A DNA stretch of 64,000 bases from Gilvimarinus sp. DA14 (GCF_024204685.1 NZ_CP100350.1:620001-684000); one strand, 5' to 3'. Shown: positions 45,750-56,364, counted from the stretch's first letter. Numbers and translations are program-made. Notes: generated from the letters alone by a model not told the origin.

Positions 45750-47414
45750 ATGTATATTTACGACCAGTATGACCACGAGATTCTGCGCCAGCGTGTGGCA
45801 CAGTTCCGCGATCAAACCGAGCGCTACCTGGCCGGCGATTTAAGCGAAGCCGAGTTCCTGCCGCTGCGCCTGCAAAACGGCCTTTACGTACAGCGATTGG
45901 CCCCTATGTTGCGGATTAACGTGCCTTACGGCATGCTCAACAGCACTCAGCTGCGTCGGCTGGCGCGCATCGCCCGGGACTATGACAAAGGTTACTGCCA
46001 CGTCAGCACCCGGCAGAACATTCAATATAACTGGCCCGCCCTGGAGCAGGTGCCGGATATTCTCGCCGAGCTGGCCGAAGTAGAAATGCACGGCACCCAG
46101 TCCAGCGGCAACTGTATTCGCAACGTCACCTCAGACCAATTCGCCGGCGTTGCGCCGGACGAGGTGGTGGACCCGCGCCCTTACTGCGAAATTATTCGCC
46201 AGTGGTCCAGCTTCCACCCAGAGTTCGCCTTCTTACCGCGCAAATTCAAGATCGCGGTATCTGGCTCGCAAATGGATCGCGCCGCAATTCAGGTACACGA
46301 CATAGGCTTGCAGCTGGTTAAAAATGGCGCCGGCGCCATTGGCTTTAAAGTGCTGGTGGGCGGCGGCTTGGGCCGCACCCCGGTAATCGGCAGCGTTATT
46401 CGCGAATACCTGCCCCAGGAGCACATTCTTACCTACCTCGAGGCAATTTTGCGGGTCTACAACTTGCACGGTCGTCGCGACAATAAGTACAAGGCCCGTA
46501 TCAAAATTCTGGTCCGCGCCATGGGCCCCGAGAATTTCGCCGAGGCGGTAGAAAAAGAATGGGAGCACTTAAAAGACGCCCCCAGCACCTTGCGCGATGA
46601 AGATATTGTGCGTGCCAAGTCGTACTTTACCGAACCGGACTACGCCACACTGGATGATGCCAGCGCCCAGGCGCAGCTGGATCAGCAGGCCGGCGAGAAC
46701 GTACCTTTCTCGAAATGGTTAATGCGCAACGTGCGTCAGCACCGTGTTGCGGGTTATGCGTCTGTTACCCTGTCGCTTAAGCCCACCGGCATCGCCCCCG
46801 GCGATTTAACTGACGCGCAACTGGAACGCATCGCCGATTTAGCGGAGCGCTTCAGCTTTGGCGAGGTGCGCACCACCCACGAGCAAAACGTGGTGCTGGC
46901 CGATGTGCGCAAAACAGACTTGCTGGAGCTGTGGCAAGCGGCAAAAGAAGCCGGTTTTGCCACACCCAACATTGGCACACTCACCGACATTATCTGCTGC
47001 CCCGGTGGCGATTTCTGCTCGCTGGCCAACGCCAAGTCCATTCCTATCGCCGAGGCCATCCAGCGCCAGTTCACCGACTTGGACTATGTATACGACCTGG
47101 GCGATCTGGACTTGAACATATCCGGCTGTATGAACGCTTGCGGCCATCACCATGTGGGTCATATCGGCGTGCTCGGTGTAGACAAAAAAGGGCAAGAGTT
47201 TTACCAGGTGATGCTGGGCGGCAACGCGGGCAACGAAGCCTCACTGGCCAAGGTGTTAGGCCCTGCTTTCGAAGCTGAGCAAATGCCTGGCGTGGTACAA
47301 AACCTGGTGAATGTGTACCTGGAAAACCGTACCGAAGAAGAACTGTTTATCGATACCTACAACCGTATTGGTATCGCCCCATTTAAGGAGCGCGTTTATG
47401 CCAAAGCTAGTTAA
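45750..47414 (+). CDS. cysI: Sulfite reductase hemoprotein (CysI-type)
   Basis: This 554-residue protein belongs to the nitrite/sulfite reductase family with a siroheme and a [4Fe-4S] cluster. The cluster cysteines are in CCPGGDFCSLANAK (near residue 413) and ISGCMNACGHHHVGH (near 455). It reduces sulfite to sulfide for cysteine synthesis; a nitrite role is less likely because DUF934 follows, a partner typical of assimilatory sulfite reductase in proteobacteria. No cysJ flavoprotein is adjacent, so electrons probably come from ferredoxin or another reductase. The leader holds a terminator-like hairpin, and CysB control is expected but no site is assigned. Confidence 0.92.
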   Translation: MYIYDQYDHEILRQRVAQFRDQTERYLAGDLSEAEFLPLRLQNGLYVQRLAPMLRINVPYGMLNSTQLRRLARIARDYDKGYCHVSTRQNIQYNWPALEQVPDILAELAEVEMHGTQSSGNCIRNVTSDQFAGVAPDEVVDPRPYCEIIRQWSSFHPEFAFLPRKFKIAVSGSQMDRAAIQVHDIGLQLVKNGAGAIGFKVLVGGGLGRTPVIGSVIREYLPQEHILTYLEAILRVYNLHGRRDNKYKARIKILVRAMGPENFAEAVEKEWEHLKDAPSTLRDEDIVRAKSYFTEPDYATLDDASAQAQLDQQAGENVPFSKWLMRNVRQHRVAGYASVTLSLKPTGIAPGDLTDAQLERIADLAERFSFGEVRTTHEQNVVLADVRKTDLLELWQAAKEAGFATPNIGTLTDIICCPGGDFCSLANAKSIPIAEAIQRQFTDLDYVYDLGDLDLNISGCMNACGHHHVGHIGVLGVDKKGQEFYQVMLGGNAGNEASLAKVLGPAFEAEQMPGVVQNLVNVYLENRTEEELFIDTYNRIGIAPFKERVYAKAS

Positions 47415-47901
47415 AGACGGCGCCATTATTGACGACACCTGGACGCGCCTGGACAAACCCGAGGGCGATGCCGCTGAGGTAAACGTACCGGCGGGCCAAG
47501 TGATCGTTCCACTAAGCGTCTGGCAAGCACAACGCGAACAATTGCAAGCACGCGATGATATCGGCGTGTGGCTCGACAGCGATGAAAGTGCGTTCGACCT
47601 GGGCGACGATGCCAAACAGCTGCCGCTGGTAGCGGTGAACCTCCCCGCCTTTATGGACGGCCGCGCTTTCTCTACCGCGCGCCTGGTTCGCGAGCGCTTT
47701 GGCTTTAGCGGCGAGCTGCGCGCCGTTGGGAGCTTTATTCGCGACCAAATGTGCTATTTATCGCGCTGCGGAGTCAACGCCTTTCGTTTTGACGACGAAA
47801 CCATCGACTTGGAAAAAGCTAAGCAATCACTGCAGGACTTTACCGAGTTCTATCAAGCCGGTGTAGACCAGCAGCAACCGCTGTTTCGCCGTCGCGCCTA
47901 A
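47398..47901 (+). CDS. DUF934 protein, sulfite reductase partner
   Basis: This 167-residue protein matches DUF934: VPAGQVIVPLSVW, VNLPAFMDGRAFSTARLVRERFGF and FIRDQMCYLSRCGVNAF. Such proteins nearly always follow a CysI-like gene and are thought to aid or regulate sulfite reduction, with no proven activity. The ATG at 47398 overlaps the cysI end by 17 bases and lies in a GGAG-containing stretch, so translation is coupled. Confidence 0.88.
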   Translation: MPKLVKDGAIIDDTWTRLDKPEGDAAEVNVPAGQVIVPLSVWQAQREQLQARDDIGVWLDSDESAFDLGDDAKQLPLVAVNLPAFMDGRAFSTARLVRERFGFSGELRAVGSFIRDQMCYLSRCGVNAFRFDDETIDLEKAKQSLQDFTEFYQAGVDQQQPLFRRRA

Positions 47902-47907
47902 GCTGCA

Positions 47908-47937
47908 AGGCTAACGGCACTAGCCGTTAGCCTGTTT
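47908..47937 (+). terminator. Terminator between DUF934 and miaE
   Basis: AGGCTAACGGC and GCCGTTAGCCT form a perfect 11-base stem around a four-base loop, followed by GTTTT on the plus strand. The miaE stop codon lies in the loop, so it may serve both convergent genes. Confidence 0.75.
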
Positions 47938-48543
47938 TCCCGCAACCGGACCGCTGTGAAAGCGAAACTCGGAATCCCCACCCTCAACCAGTTGACGCTC
48001 CAGCGTTAGAAACTCATTCACCCTGTCTTCAATGGAATCACTCCCGGCCGCCTTTTGCGCCAGGGTTAGATAATCCTTAAAGTGTCGCGCTTCAGACTTT
48101 AACAGCGAAACGTAAAAACTTTGCAGTTCGTCATCCAAATGCGGCGCGAGCTTGGCAAAACGCTCGCACGAGCGCGCCTCGATAATGGCGCCCACAATCA
48201 GGGTGTCAATTAACCGGCCCGGCTCATGGGTGCGCACCGGCTTACGCAATTCGGCGGCATAGCGCGAGGCGGTAATTTGCTCATAAGCTATGCCCCGCTT
48301 CTCCATAATCGCAATTACCTGCTCGAAATGACGCAGCTCTTCGCGGGCCAAACGCGACATTTTGTTTAGCAGCTCAAAGTCGGAAACATAGCGATACATT
48401 AAATGAATCGCTGTAGAGGCGGCTTTTTTCTCGCAGTTGGCATGGTCCAGCAGCATCAGCGCGGGATGCTGCAGTGCATTGTCGACCCAGCTGTCCGGAG
48501 TTTCGCAGCGTAAAAAGGCTTTAATTTCAGATAAATCAATCAT
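47920..48543 (-). CDS. miaE: tRNA-(ms2io6A)-hydroxylase
   Basis: This 207-residue diiron enzyme hydroxylates the isopentenyl group of 2-methylthio-N6-isopentenyladenosine at tRNA position 37. The ligand pattern is visible in MLLDHANCEKKAASTAIHLM, REELRHFEQV, IEARSCERFA and SEARHFKDYL. The ATG at 48543 is chosen over a TTG six codons earlier, which would overlap the upstream gene. It follows the DUF1289 gene directly. Confidence 0.95.
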   Translation of the reverse strand: MIDLSEIKAFLRCETPDSWVDNALQHPALMLLDHANCEKKAASTAIHLMYRYVSDFELLNKMSRLAREELRHFEQVIAIMEKRGIAYEQITASRYAAELRKPVRTHEPGRLIDTLIVGAIIEARSCERFAKLAPHLDDELQSFYVSLLKSEARHFKDYLTLAQKAAGSDSIEDRVNEFLTLERQLVEGGDSEFRFHSGPVAGKQANG

Positions 48544-48544
48544 A

Positions 48545-49012
48545 TTAGGCGTCGGAGGCAATAAGCCCTGGGGCTATGTATCGGTCGTAGTAGGCGCACG
48601 ACAGAGCATAAAAATCTTTGTCGATATCGTCGCGAATCGTCACCAGCGACGTCCCACGCCACGCGGGCATCAGCTCAAGGCCATAGGGCTGCAGGTCGTC
48701 TATCTGGCTTGCGCCTGCGCGCAGCAAATCAAACACCCAACATTCGGGACTTTGTTCTGGCTTGAACTGAATTTGTTGGTGACGTATCTGCGTTAACAGC
48801 AATGTCTCGTCGAGCACACGAATACGATTGGCCACCACTTGAGTAAGATACGATTCCAGGCGATTGGCAATAATTCGCCGCTGCTCCTGACTGTAGGCAT
48901 TCCAGTGGATAACCTCGTGAGAAAAACGCTTGCAGCCGCGGCAGACGCTATCGCCAATACCGGTCGAGCAGATACCAACACAAGGTGTTTTTACGGGTTT
49001 AAATACGGGCAT
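48545..49012 (-). CDS. DUF1289 domain protein
   Basis: This 155-residue protein begins with a DUF1289 zinc-ribbon-like motif (TPCVGICSTGIGDSVCRGCKRFSHEVIHWN), in which four cysteines should bind a metal. The remaining 100 residues are a less conserved helical region. DUF1289 proteins are small and of unknown role. The ATG at 49012 is preferred to an upstream TTG. Its stop is one base from the miaE start, so the two are probably co-transcribed. Confidence 0.85.
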   Translation of the reverse strand: MPVFKPVKTPCVGICSTGIGDSVCRGCKRFSHEVIHWNAYSQEQRRIIANRLESYLTQVVANRIRVLDETLLLTQIRHQQIQFKPEQSPECWVFDLLRAGASQIDDLQPYGLELMPAWRGTSLVTIRDDIDKDFYALSCAYYDRYIAPGLIASDA

Positions 49013-49061
49013 AACTGTACAGCGGTGCGGCAAGTGAGCCAGTATTCTACATCAGCAGCGG

Positions 49062-50018
49062 CTAGTAAGGCAGGCCTTTGACCGCCAAATCTACCTGCCA
49101 CAGCGAACCGGCGCCGGTGATATACAAAGTTTTCCCATCCGGTCCACCGAAGGCGGCATTGGTGACATTGGCATCCAGAGCAATAGTGGCGATAACTTCA
49201 CCTTCAGGGTTTACCACCCGAACACGCTGCGCAACATGCTCAGTGACATAGACATTGCCCAGACAATCGACTGCCATGCCATCGGGCACCTCTACATCAT
49301 CCAGCAAATGTCCGGCTGCTTTTGGCTCCTGCGCTGTGAGGTCGTAGCGACGCACAAATCCATCTTTACCGCCTCCAGCGACGTAAAGAGTTTTTTCATC
49401 CGGCGAAAGCGAAATGCCGTTGGGGTTTTGGATGCTGCTGTCTATCAGCGTAACCTCCCCGTCTTTTACCCGATAAACACCGGTTAAAGTCTGGCCTCCC
49501 GGGGCAGCGGCGCGCTGAAAATCCGGATCGGTAAAATACAAGGTGCCATCTTGCGCCTGGGTTAAATCATTGGGGGAGTTAAATACCTCTTGCGCGTACT
49601 GCGAGGCGACATCACTGCGCTGCCAGGTTTCACGGTCGTAGCGCGACACGGCTTTATATTTGTGCGTACCCGCCAGGATATTACCCTGCCGATCCCGCGC
49701 CAACCCATTGGAGCCGGAATCTTCTAGGGCTACCGAAAGTGTTTCGCCATCATAGGCTAGGATTTTAGAGGGGAAGCCTTCGCTAAACAGAAAATGAGAA
49801 AAATACAGGGCGTCGTCAATCCACACCGGCCCTTCATAGAGACCCGCAGCGGCATTATCCGCTATATCAATTCGCCGGGCACTGAGCGCTCCGGCAGGCG
49901 CCATGCCTAAATCCCCCTCACAGACTGGACTGATCTGGGTTCTGGCTTCTTCAGGTCGATCCGCAAAGCTACACGCTGCAGTCATCAACATTACAGTAAC
50001 CGGGAAGCATCTCTTCAT
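49062..50018 (-). CDS. SMP-30/gluconolactonase-like lipoprotein
   Basis: This 318-residue protein has a lipoprotein signal peptide (lipobox LMTAAC, Cys near residue 16) and a six-bladed beta-propeller of the SMP-30 family. Metal-site motifs include YEGPVWID, FNSPNDLTQ, NPNGISLSPDE and PDGMAVDCLGNVYV. Family members are lactonases for sugar lactones or organophosphates. Here the enzyme would sit in the envelope, perhaps on sugar acids; the substrate is unknown. It is divergent from acnB. Confidence 0.87.
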   Translation of the reverse strand: MKRCFPVTVMLMTAACSFADRPEEARTQISPVCEGDLGMAPAGALSARRIDIADNAAAGLYEGPVWIDDALYFSHFLFSEGFPSKILAYDGETLSVALEDSGSNGLARDRQGNILAGTHKYKAVSRYDRETWQRSDVASQYAQEVFNSPNDLTQAQDGTLYFTDPDFQRAAAPGGQTLTGVYRVKDGEVTLIDSSIQNPNGISLSPDEKTLYVAGGGKDGFVRRYDLTAQEPKAAGHLLDDVEVPDGMAVDCLGNVYVTEHVAQRVRVVNPEGEVIATIALDANVTNAAFGGPDGKTLYITGAGSLWQVDLAVKGLPY

Positions 50019-50099
50019 TTTTTATCTCTCTTAGTCGCGTGGCCAGGCGCGCCATTCTAGCAGAGAATGTTTGCGCTACCAGCAGAAAAACCACACAAG

Positions 50100-50128
50100 T
50101 TAACAGGGAGGGCCCGATAAGGTATAAT
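50100..50128 (+). promoter_or_regulatory. Sigma-70 promoter of acnB
   Basis: TTAACA, 17 bases, then a perfect TATAAT. The predicted transcript has a leader of about 120 bases that contains a small hairpin (ATCCATG with CATGGAT around a five-base loop). Confidence 0.8.
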
Positions 50129-50253
50129 TCGCGCCCGATTAGCCCGCAGGGCCGAGTGACAGGCCCGGGTATCATCCATGTGGGTCATGGATAGCCTCCA
50201 AAGCAGCGATCCTGCCGACGGAGTAATTCAAATACAATCAGAGGATCACAATC

Positions 50254-52872
50254 GTGCTTGAAGCCTACCGCAACCATGTTGCCGAACGCGCTGCCCAAGG
50301 CGTGCCCGCAAAACCTTTATCCGCAGAACAGGTCGCCGACCTGGTTGAACTGTTAAAAAACCCTCCCGCTGGAGAAGAACAGTTTCTGTTAGAGCTGATC
50401 AGCGAACGTGTGCCACCGGGCGTTGACGAGGCAGCCTATGTAAAAGCGGCGTTTTTAAGCGCACTAATCAAAGGCGAAGCCCAATCCCCCCTGATTGATA
50501 AACCCAAAGCCGTTGAACTGCTGGGCCTGATGCACGGTGGTTACAACATCGAAACTCTCGTAGAGCTGCTGGACGACGAGACCCTGGCACCACTGGCTGC
50601 CACCGAGCTGAAACACACCCTGCTGATGTTCGACGCCTTCCACGACGTTGAAGACAAGGCCAAGGCCGGTAACAAACACGCTCAAGAAGTTTTACAGTCC
50701 TGGGCCGATGCCGAGTGGTTTACCTCGCGCAAAAAAGTGCCAGAAAGCACCAAACTGACCGTATTCAAAGTCACCGGTGAAACCAACACCGATGATCTGT
50801 CACCGGCGCAGGACGCCTGGTCCCGCCCCGACATCCCACTGCACGCGCTGGCCATGTACAAAAACAGCCGCGACGGCATCACTCCAGATGATGAAGGCAA
50901 CATCGGCCCCATCAAACAGATCGACGAACTGAAAGCCAAAGGCCATCCGCTAGCCTTCGTGGGTGACGTTGTGGGCACCGGCTCTTCGCGTAAGTCAGCC
51001 ACCAACTCGGTACTGTGGTACATCGGCGAAGATATTCCCGGCGTTCCCAACAAGCGCACCGGCGGCGTATGCATTGGCGGTAAAGTCGCGCCGATTTTCT
51101 ACAACACTATGGAAGACGCTGGCGCACTGGTGTTTGAAGCCCCCGTTGATGACTTAAATACTGGCGATGTGATCGATGTTCGCCCTTACGAGGGCAAAAT
51201 CCTCAACGCCGAAACCGGCGATGTCATTTGCGAATTTGACTTGAAATCGCAAGTCCTGCTGGATGAAGTGCAAGCCGGCGGCCGTATTCCCCTGATCGTT
51301 GGTCGCGGCCTCACGGCTAAAGCTCGCGCCTCTCTCAACTTGCCCGCTACCGATGTCTTCCGTCTGCCTGAGCAGCCCGCCGACACCGGCAAAGGCTACA
51401 CCCTGGCGCAGAAGATGGTAGGCCGCGCCTGCGGTACCGAAGGCATCCGCCCCGGCACCTACTGCGAGCCCAAAATGACCACCGTGGGCTCACAGGACAC
51501 CACCGGCCCAATGACTCGCGATGAGCTGAAAGATCTGGCTTGCCTCGGCTTCTCAGCCGACCTGACCATGCAGTCTTTCTGTCACACAGCCGCCTACCCC
51601 AAGCCCGTTGACATCGACACTCAGCACACCCTGCCCGACTTCATCATGAATCGTGGCGGTGTTTCTCTGCGTCCGGCCGACGGTATTATCCACAGCTGGC
51701 TGAACCGTATGTTGCTGCCCGACACCGTGGGCACCGGTGGCGACTCGCACACCCGCTTCCCGCTGGGCATTTCCTTCCCCGCCGGCTCTGGTCTGGTAGC
51801 TTTTGCCGCCGCCACTGGCGTAATGCCGCTGGATATGCCCGAATCGGTATTGGTTCGCTTTAAAGGCGAGATGCAGCCCGGCATCACCCTGCGTGACCTG
51901 GTGAACGCCATCCCCTACTACGCCATCAAGCAAGACCTGCTCACCGTTGAGAAAAAAGGCAAGAAGAACATCTTCTCTGGCCGCATTCTTGAAGTAGAAG
52001 GTCTACCCAAGCTAAAAGTAGAGCAGGCTTTCGAAATCTCTGATGCCTCGGCCGAGCGCTCTGCGGCTGGCTGTACCATTAAGCTGGACCAAGAGCCAAT
52101 CATCGAGTATCTGAAGTCCAACATTGTGATGCTGCGCTGGATGATCGAACAAGGCTACGGCGATGTTCGCACTCTGGAGCGCCGCGCCCAGAAAATGGAA
52201 GAATGGCTGGAAAACCCGGAACTGATGGAAGCGGACGCCGACGCCGAATACGCCGCTGTAATCGAGATCGACCTGGCAGAAATCAAAGAGCCTATTCTGG
52301 CTTGCCCGAACGATCCCGATGATGTGAAAACCCTGTCGGATGTGCAGAACACCAAGATCGACGAAGTATTTATCGGTTCGTGCATGACCAACATCGGTCA
52401 CTTCCGCGCCGCTGGTAAGCTGCTGGATGCCGCCAAAGAAGAACTGTCCACCCGTCTGTGGATTGCGCCACCCACCAAAATGGATGCGCACCAGTTAATG
52501 GAAGAAGGCTACTACAACATCTACGGCCGCAAAGGTGCCCGCACCGAGATGCCGGGTTGTTCGCTGTGCATGGGTAACCAGGCTCGCGTTGCACCTAACT
52601 CTACCGTGGTATCCACCTCTACCCGCAACTTCCCCAACCGTTTAGGCCAGGGCGCCGGGGTGTATCTGGGCTCTGCTGAGCTGGCTGCCGTTGCGGCAAT
52701 TTTGGGTAAGATTCCAACGCCGGAAGAGTATTTAAGCTACGCCAGCAAGCTCGACAGCATGAGCGCCGATATCTACCGCTACCTCAACTTCAACGAGATT
52801 GAGGAATACCAAAAATCAGCGGATGAAGGTAAGCGCATCGCTGCCGTTGAAATTCAAAATGTAGCCGTGTAA
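50254..52872 (+). CDS. acnB: Aconitate hydratase B
   Basis: This 872-residue TCA-cycle enzyme interconverts citrate and isocitrate. The start [13 protein letters not shown] is typical of AcnB, followed by the HEAT-like domain, the swivel domain and the Fe-S domain. Cluster cysteines are in [12 protein letters not shown] and [12 protein letters not shown] (late third). The start codon is GTG with GAGG upstream. It has its own promoter and terminator. Fe-S supply by NfuA, encoded nearby, is a plausible link. Confidence 0.97.
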   Translation: MLEAYRNHVAERAAQGVPAKPLSAEQVADLVELLKNPPAGEEQFLLELISERVPPGVDEAAYVKAAFLSALIKGEAQSPLIDKPKAVELLGLMHGGYNIETLVELLDDETLAPLAATELKHTLLMFDAFHDVEDKAKAGNKHAQEVLQSWADAEWFTSRKKVPESTKLTVFKVTGETNTDDLSPAQDAWSRPDIPLHALAMYKNSRDGITPDDEGNIGPIKQIDELKAKGHPLAFVGDVVGTGSSRKSATNSVLWYIGEDIPGVPNKRTGGVCIGGKVAPIFYNTMEDAGALVFEAPVDDLNTGDVIDVRPYEGKILNAETGDVICEFDLKSQVLLDEVQAGGRIPLIVGRGLTAKARASLNLPATDVFRLPEQPADTGKGYTLAQKMVGRACGTEGIRPGTYCEPKMTTVGSQDTTGPMTRDELKDLACLGFSADLTMQSFCHTAAYPKPVDIDTQHTLPDFIMNRGGVSLRPADGIIHSWLNRMLLPDTVGTGGDSHTRFPLGISFPAGSGLVAFAAATGVMPLDMPESVLVRFKGEMQPGITLRDLVNAIPYYAIKQDLLTVEKKGKKNIFSGRILEVEGLPKLKVEQAFEISDASAERSAAGCTIKLDQEPIIEYLKSNIVMLRWMIEQGYGDVRTLERRAQKMEEWLENPELMEADADAEYAAVIEIDLAEIKEPILACPNDPDDVKTLSDVQNTKIDEVFIGSCMTNIGHFRAAGKLLDAAKEELSTRLWIAPPTKMDAHQLMEEGYYNIYGRKGARTEMPGCSLCMGNQARVAPNSTVVSTSTRNFPNRLGQGAGVYLGSAELAAVAAILGKIPTPEEYLSYASKLDSMSADIYRYLNFNEIEEYQKSADEGKRIAAVEIQNVAV

Positions 52873-52893
52873 TTTACCGGTTAACTTGAATTT

Positions 52894-52921
52894 AAAAGCC
52901 CACCCGTCGGTGGGCTTTTTT
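52894..52921 (+). terminator. Rho-independent terminator after acnB
   Basis: AAAAGCCCACC and GGTGGGCTTTT form an 11-base stem around a four-base loop, continuing into more T. It ends only about 14 bases before the next start codon. Confidence 0.92.
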
Positions 52922-52935
52922 ATAGGCCAAATAAA

Positions 52936-53775
52936 ATGAGCAGCGAATCGAAGAGTATTTTAATTACCGGCGCCTCGACAGGTATCGGCTACTACTGTGC
53001 CAAGGCGCTTGCCCGAGATGGCTGGCAGGTCATTGCCAGCTGTCGCAATCCAACCGATGTAAGCCGCCTGCAAGCCGAAGGGTTCACCTGCATTCAGCTA
53101 GATGTATCGAGCAGCGAGAGCATTCTGTCAGCACTACGGAAAACCCTGAGTATCACTGGCGGCACGTTAGACGCACTATTTAATAACGGCGCTTACGGTC
53201 AGCCAGGTGCGGTAGAAGATTTAAGTCGCGACACCTTGCGCAAACAATTTGAAACCAACTTTTTCGGCTGGTGTGAACTGACCAACGAAGTCATTAAGGT
53301 CATGCACCAGCAAGGTCACGGTAGAATCGTTCACAACAGCTCCGTACTCGGCTTTGCCGCCATGCCTTTTCGCGGCGCCTACAACGCCAGCAAATTTGCT
53401 TTGGAAGGCATTACCGACACTTTACGACTGGAATTGGCCGATACGAATATTCACGTGAGTCTGATAGAGCCCGGCCCCATTTTAAGCGACTTTCGTAAAA
53501 ACGCCCTTAAAGCACTGGAGCAGAACATTGACTTTAATAGCAGCAGGCATGGCTTTAAATACGCCGCCGCGGTAAACCGCCTATCCAAGCCGGGCCCGGC
53601 CTCCAAATTCACCCTGGGGCCAGAAGCGGTTTACAAAAAACTCAGCCACGCCTTGCACGCGAAACGCCCCAAACCGCGCTATTACGTGACCTTCCCCACC
53701 TACCTCATGGGTTACTTAAAACGCATCCTGACAACCCGGATGATGGACAATATACTGGGACGCATCTCCAGTTAA
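52936..53775 (+). CDS. YbbO-like short-chain dehydrogenase
   Basis: This 279-residue SDR resembles E. coli YbbO, an NADP-dependent aldehyde reductase. It has ILITGASTGIGYYCAKALA at the start, LDALFNNGAYG in place of NNAG, an active-site serine in HNSSVLGFAAM and Tyr/Lys in YNASKFALEG. It lies 14 apparent bases after the acnB terminator, so it must use read-through or a promoter inside the 3' end of acnB. It is followed 13 bases later by mgsA; an aldehyde reductase next to a methylglyoxal-producing enzyme is a sensible pair (inferred). Confidence 0.87.
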   Translation: MSSESKSILITGASTGIGYYCAKALARDGWQVIASCRNPTDVSRLQAEGFTCIQLDVSSSESILSALRKTLSITGGTLDALFNNGAYGQPGAVEDLSRDTLRKQFETNFFGWCELTNEVIKVMHQQGHGRIVHNSSVLGFAAMPFRGAYNASKFALEGITDTLRLELADTNIHVSLIEPGPILSDFRKNALKALEQNIDFNSSRHGFKYAAAVNRLSKPGPASKFTLGPEAVYKKLSHALHAKRPKPRYYVTFPTYLMGYLKRILTTRMMDNILGRISS

Positions 53776-53788
53776 TACGGATCTGATT

Positions 53789-54244
53789 ATGCAATATAAA
53801 AACATTACCCTGCCCAGCAGCAAAACAATTGCCCTGGTGGCACACGACAACAAAAAACCCGACATTGTGCGCTGGTGTGAAACCCATGCCGAAGAACTTA
53901 GCAAGCATACTCTGTATGCGACCGGAACCACCGGTACAGTGATTAATAAGGCAACCGGGCTTGAGATTAACAAGCTGATTAGCGGGCCTTTGGGCGGCGA
54001 TCAGCAGGTCGGCTCTCTCATCACTGAGGGCAAGGTTAATTTTCTGATTTTTTTCTGGGACCCTTTTGAGCCTATGCCCCACGACCCGGATGTAAAAGCT
54101 TTGCTCAGAATCGCGGCGGTGTGGAATGTTCCGGTCGCTTGCAATATTATCAGCGCCGACTTTATGGTGGCCTCGCCACTGTTTAAGCAGGAATTTGAGC
54201 GCGCCGTACCCGACTATGAAGGGTACATGAAAAGCCGTGCATAA
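53789..54244 (+). CDS. mgsA: Methylglyoxal synthase
   Basis: This 151-residue enzyme converts dihydroxyacetone phosphate to methylglyoxal and phosphate, a glycolysis bypass when phosphate is short. ALVAHDNKKPDIVRWCETH, YATGTTGTVI, SGPLGGDQQVG and DPFEPMPHDPDVKALLRIA match the family, including the conserved His and Asp residues of the active site. It follows the SDR gene and ends at a strong palindromic terminator. Confidence 0.96.
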   Translation: MQYKNITLPSSKTIALVAHDNKKPDIVRWCETHAEELSKHTLYATGTTGTVINKATGLEINKLISGPLGGDQQVGSLITEGKVNFLIFFWDPFEPMPHDPDVKALLRIAAVWNVPVACNIISADFMVASPLFKQEFERAVPDYEGYMKSRA

Positions 54245-54253
54245 AAAGCCGCA

Positions 54254-54289
54254 CATAAAAAAGCCGGGCAGTTGCCCGGCTTTTTTATG
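54254..54289. terminator. Bidirectional terminator between mgsA and htpG
   Basis: A perfect 17-base stem (CATAAAAAAGCCGGGCA and its complement) with a two-base loop. It has T-runs on both strands and serves both convergent genes. Confidence 0.93.
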
Positions 54290-54294
54290 TTTGG

Positions 54295-56202
54295 TTAACC
54301 GTTACTTAATTCAAGTAACAATTTATTTAAACGCTGTACGTAAGCGGCAGGGTCCGCCAGATGAGCGCCCTCAGCGAGGTTGGCCTGATCGAATAACACT
54401 TCGGTCAGATCCGCAAAGCGGTCTTCATCCTGTTCCAGATCAAGCTTTTGCACCAGTGGATGCTCGGGGTTCAGCTCGAAGATTGGCTTGGACTCGGGAA
54501 CTGCCTGGCCAGCAGACTCCAGCAAGCGGCGCATTTGCGCTCCCATCTCATGCTCGGGTACCACTACGCATGCAGGAGACTCTGTAAGGCGGTGTGTAAC
54601 GCGCACCTCGGCCACCTTATCACCCAGAGCTTTTTGCGCACGCTCGATTAAAGGCTTCATGGCTTCGGCGGTCTTTTCTTTCGCTTCTTTGTCCTCTTCG
54701 TTATCCAGCTCGCCCAGGTCAAGTTCGCCTTTACCGACATCCTGCAGGGTCTTACCGTCAAACTCGGCCAAATGACTCATTAACCACTCATCGACGCGGT
54801 CTGACAACAGCAGCACTTCAATACCCTTTTTGCGAAAAACCTCGAGATGGGGGCTATTCTTGGCGGTATTGTGATTTTCGGCAGCGATATAGTAAATCTT
54901 ATCCTGCCCCTCTTTCATACGGCCGAGATAATCATCCAGCGACTGAGATTGCTCTGCGGTATCGGTATGGGTGCTGGCAAAGCGCAGCAGCTTGGCAATT
55001 TTTTCGCGGTTGGCAAAATCTTCTGCCGGCCCTTCTTTCAATACCTCGCCAAACTCTTTCCAGAACTCGGCATACTTTTCTGGCTCATTCTTGGCGAGCT
55101 TGGCCAACATATCCAATACGCGCTTGGTGAGCGCTGAACGCATGGAGTCGATGTTTGGATCTTTTTGCAGAATTTCCCGCGACACGTTCAGCGAGAGGTC
55201 ATTGGAGTCCACCACACCTTTTACAAAACGCAGATACAACGGCAAAAATTGCTCGGCGTCGTCCATGATAAAGGTGCGCTGTACGTAGAGCTTTAAGCCG
55301 CGCGCGCCGTCGCGATTGTACAAATCAAAAGGCGCCTTAGCGGGAATGTACAACAAGCTGGTGTAATCGAGTTTACCCTCAACCCGGTTATGACTCCAGG
55401 TAAGCGGCTCGGCATAATCGTGGCTGACATGCTTATAAAACTCTTTATACTCTTCATCGGAAATTTCCGAGCGCGAGCGCGTCCACATGGCGGTAGCGGT
55501 ATTGACCACCTCTTCTTCGCGGGAGGGCTCTTCGCCCTCCTCTTGCGCGGGCACTTCTTTTTCCATCACGATCGGGATGGCAATGTGATCTGAGTACTTT
55601 TTGATGATCGAACGCAATCGCCAATCGTCGGCAAACTCGTGAGCGTCGCTTTTCAGGTGCAGCTCAATGGTAGTGCCGCGAGAGGCCTTTTCGATATTTT
55701 CGATGACGAATTCGGCTTCTCCATCACACTCCCAGCGGACGCCCTGAGAGGCATCTTCACCGGCTTTACGAGTGGTTACCACCACCTTGTCTGCTACAAT
55801 AAATGAGGAGTAAAAACCGACCCCGAACTGACCGATCAACTGCGCGTCTTTTTTATCGTCCCCGGTGAGATTTTGCATAAAAGCCGCCGTACCGGACTTC
55901 GCGATCGTACCGAGATTTTCAATCACATCTTCACGGTTCATGCCGATACCATTGTCGCTGATAGTAATCAACTTGGCATCCTTATCAACATCAACACGCA
56001 CTTTCAAATCGCTGTCGCCTTCGTAGAGGCTGTCATCTTTAACCGCCGCAAAACGCAGCTTATCGGCCGCATCCGAGGCGTTAGAAACCAGCTCGCGCAA
56101 AAAAATCTCTCGATTGGAGTAAAGCGAGTGGATCATCAAGTGTAAAAGCTGTTTGGCCTCTGTTTGAAAGCCACGGGTTTCTTTTTGCGCTTCTACCGTC
56201 AT
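54295..56202 (-). CDS. htpG: HtpG (Hsp90 chaperone)
   Basis: This 635-residue ATP-dependent chaperone has the Hsp90 N-terminal ATPase domain ([49 protein letters not shown]), a middle domain and a C-terminal dimer domain. The length fits HtpG. The ATG at 56202 has AGGAG six bases upstream; the open frame extends eight codons further. A sigma-32-type promoter lies about 60 bases upstream, which supports heat-shock induction. Confidence 0.97.
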   Translation of the reverse strand: MTVEAQKETRGFQTEAKQLLHLMIHSLYSNREIFLRELVSNASDAADKLRFAAVKDDSLYEGDSDLKVRVDVDKDAKLITISDNGIGMNREDVIENLGTIAKSGTAAFMQNLTGDDKKDAQLIGQFGVGFYSSFIVADKVVVTTRKAGEDASQGVRWECDGEAEFVIENIEKASRGTTIELHLKSDAHEFADDWRLRSIIKKYSDHIAIPIVMEKEVPAQEEGEEPSREEEVVNTATAMWTRSRSEISDEEYKEFYKHVSHDYAEPLTWSHNRVEGKLDYTSLLYIPAKAPFDLYNRDGARGLKLYVQRTFIMDDAEQFLPLYLRFVKGVVDSNDLSLNVSREILQKDPNIDSMRSALTKRVLDMLAKLAKNEPEKYAEFWKEFGEVLKEGPAEDFANREKIAKLLRFASTHTDTAEQSQSLDDYLGRMKEGQDKIYYIAAENHNTAKNSPHLEVFRKKGIEVLLLSDRVDEWLMSHLAEFDGKTLQDVGKGELDLGELDNEEDKEAKEKTAEAMKPLIERAQKALGDKVAEVRVTHRLTESPACVVVPEHEMGAQMRRLLESAGQAVPESKPIFELNPEHPLVQKLDLEQDEDRFADLTEVLFDQANLAEGAHLADPAAYVQRLNKLLLELSNG

Positions 56203-56261
56203 TTTGAGACTCCTGTACACAAACACAATGCCGCCTGGCGGCTATTCATATCCGGTTCAGT

Positions 56262-56290
56262 AGATGGGGGGCAAGATGGCAAAATTCAAG
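56262..56290 (-). promoter_or_regulatory. Sigma-32 (RpoH) promoter of htpG
   Basis: The minus strand has CTTGAAT, 14 bases, then CCCCATCT. This is one base from the -35 consensus CTTGAAA and a full match to the -10 consensus CCCCATNT. Confidence 0.88.
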
Positions 56291-56364
56291 CGCTCAGGAG
56301 TAAAAATCTGGACTTTAGGCAAAGTCTAGATAACAAGCGTAAGACAATGAAATAAAAAGAGAAT

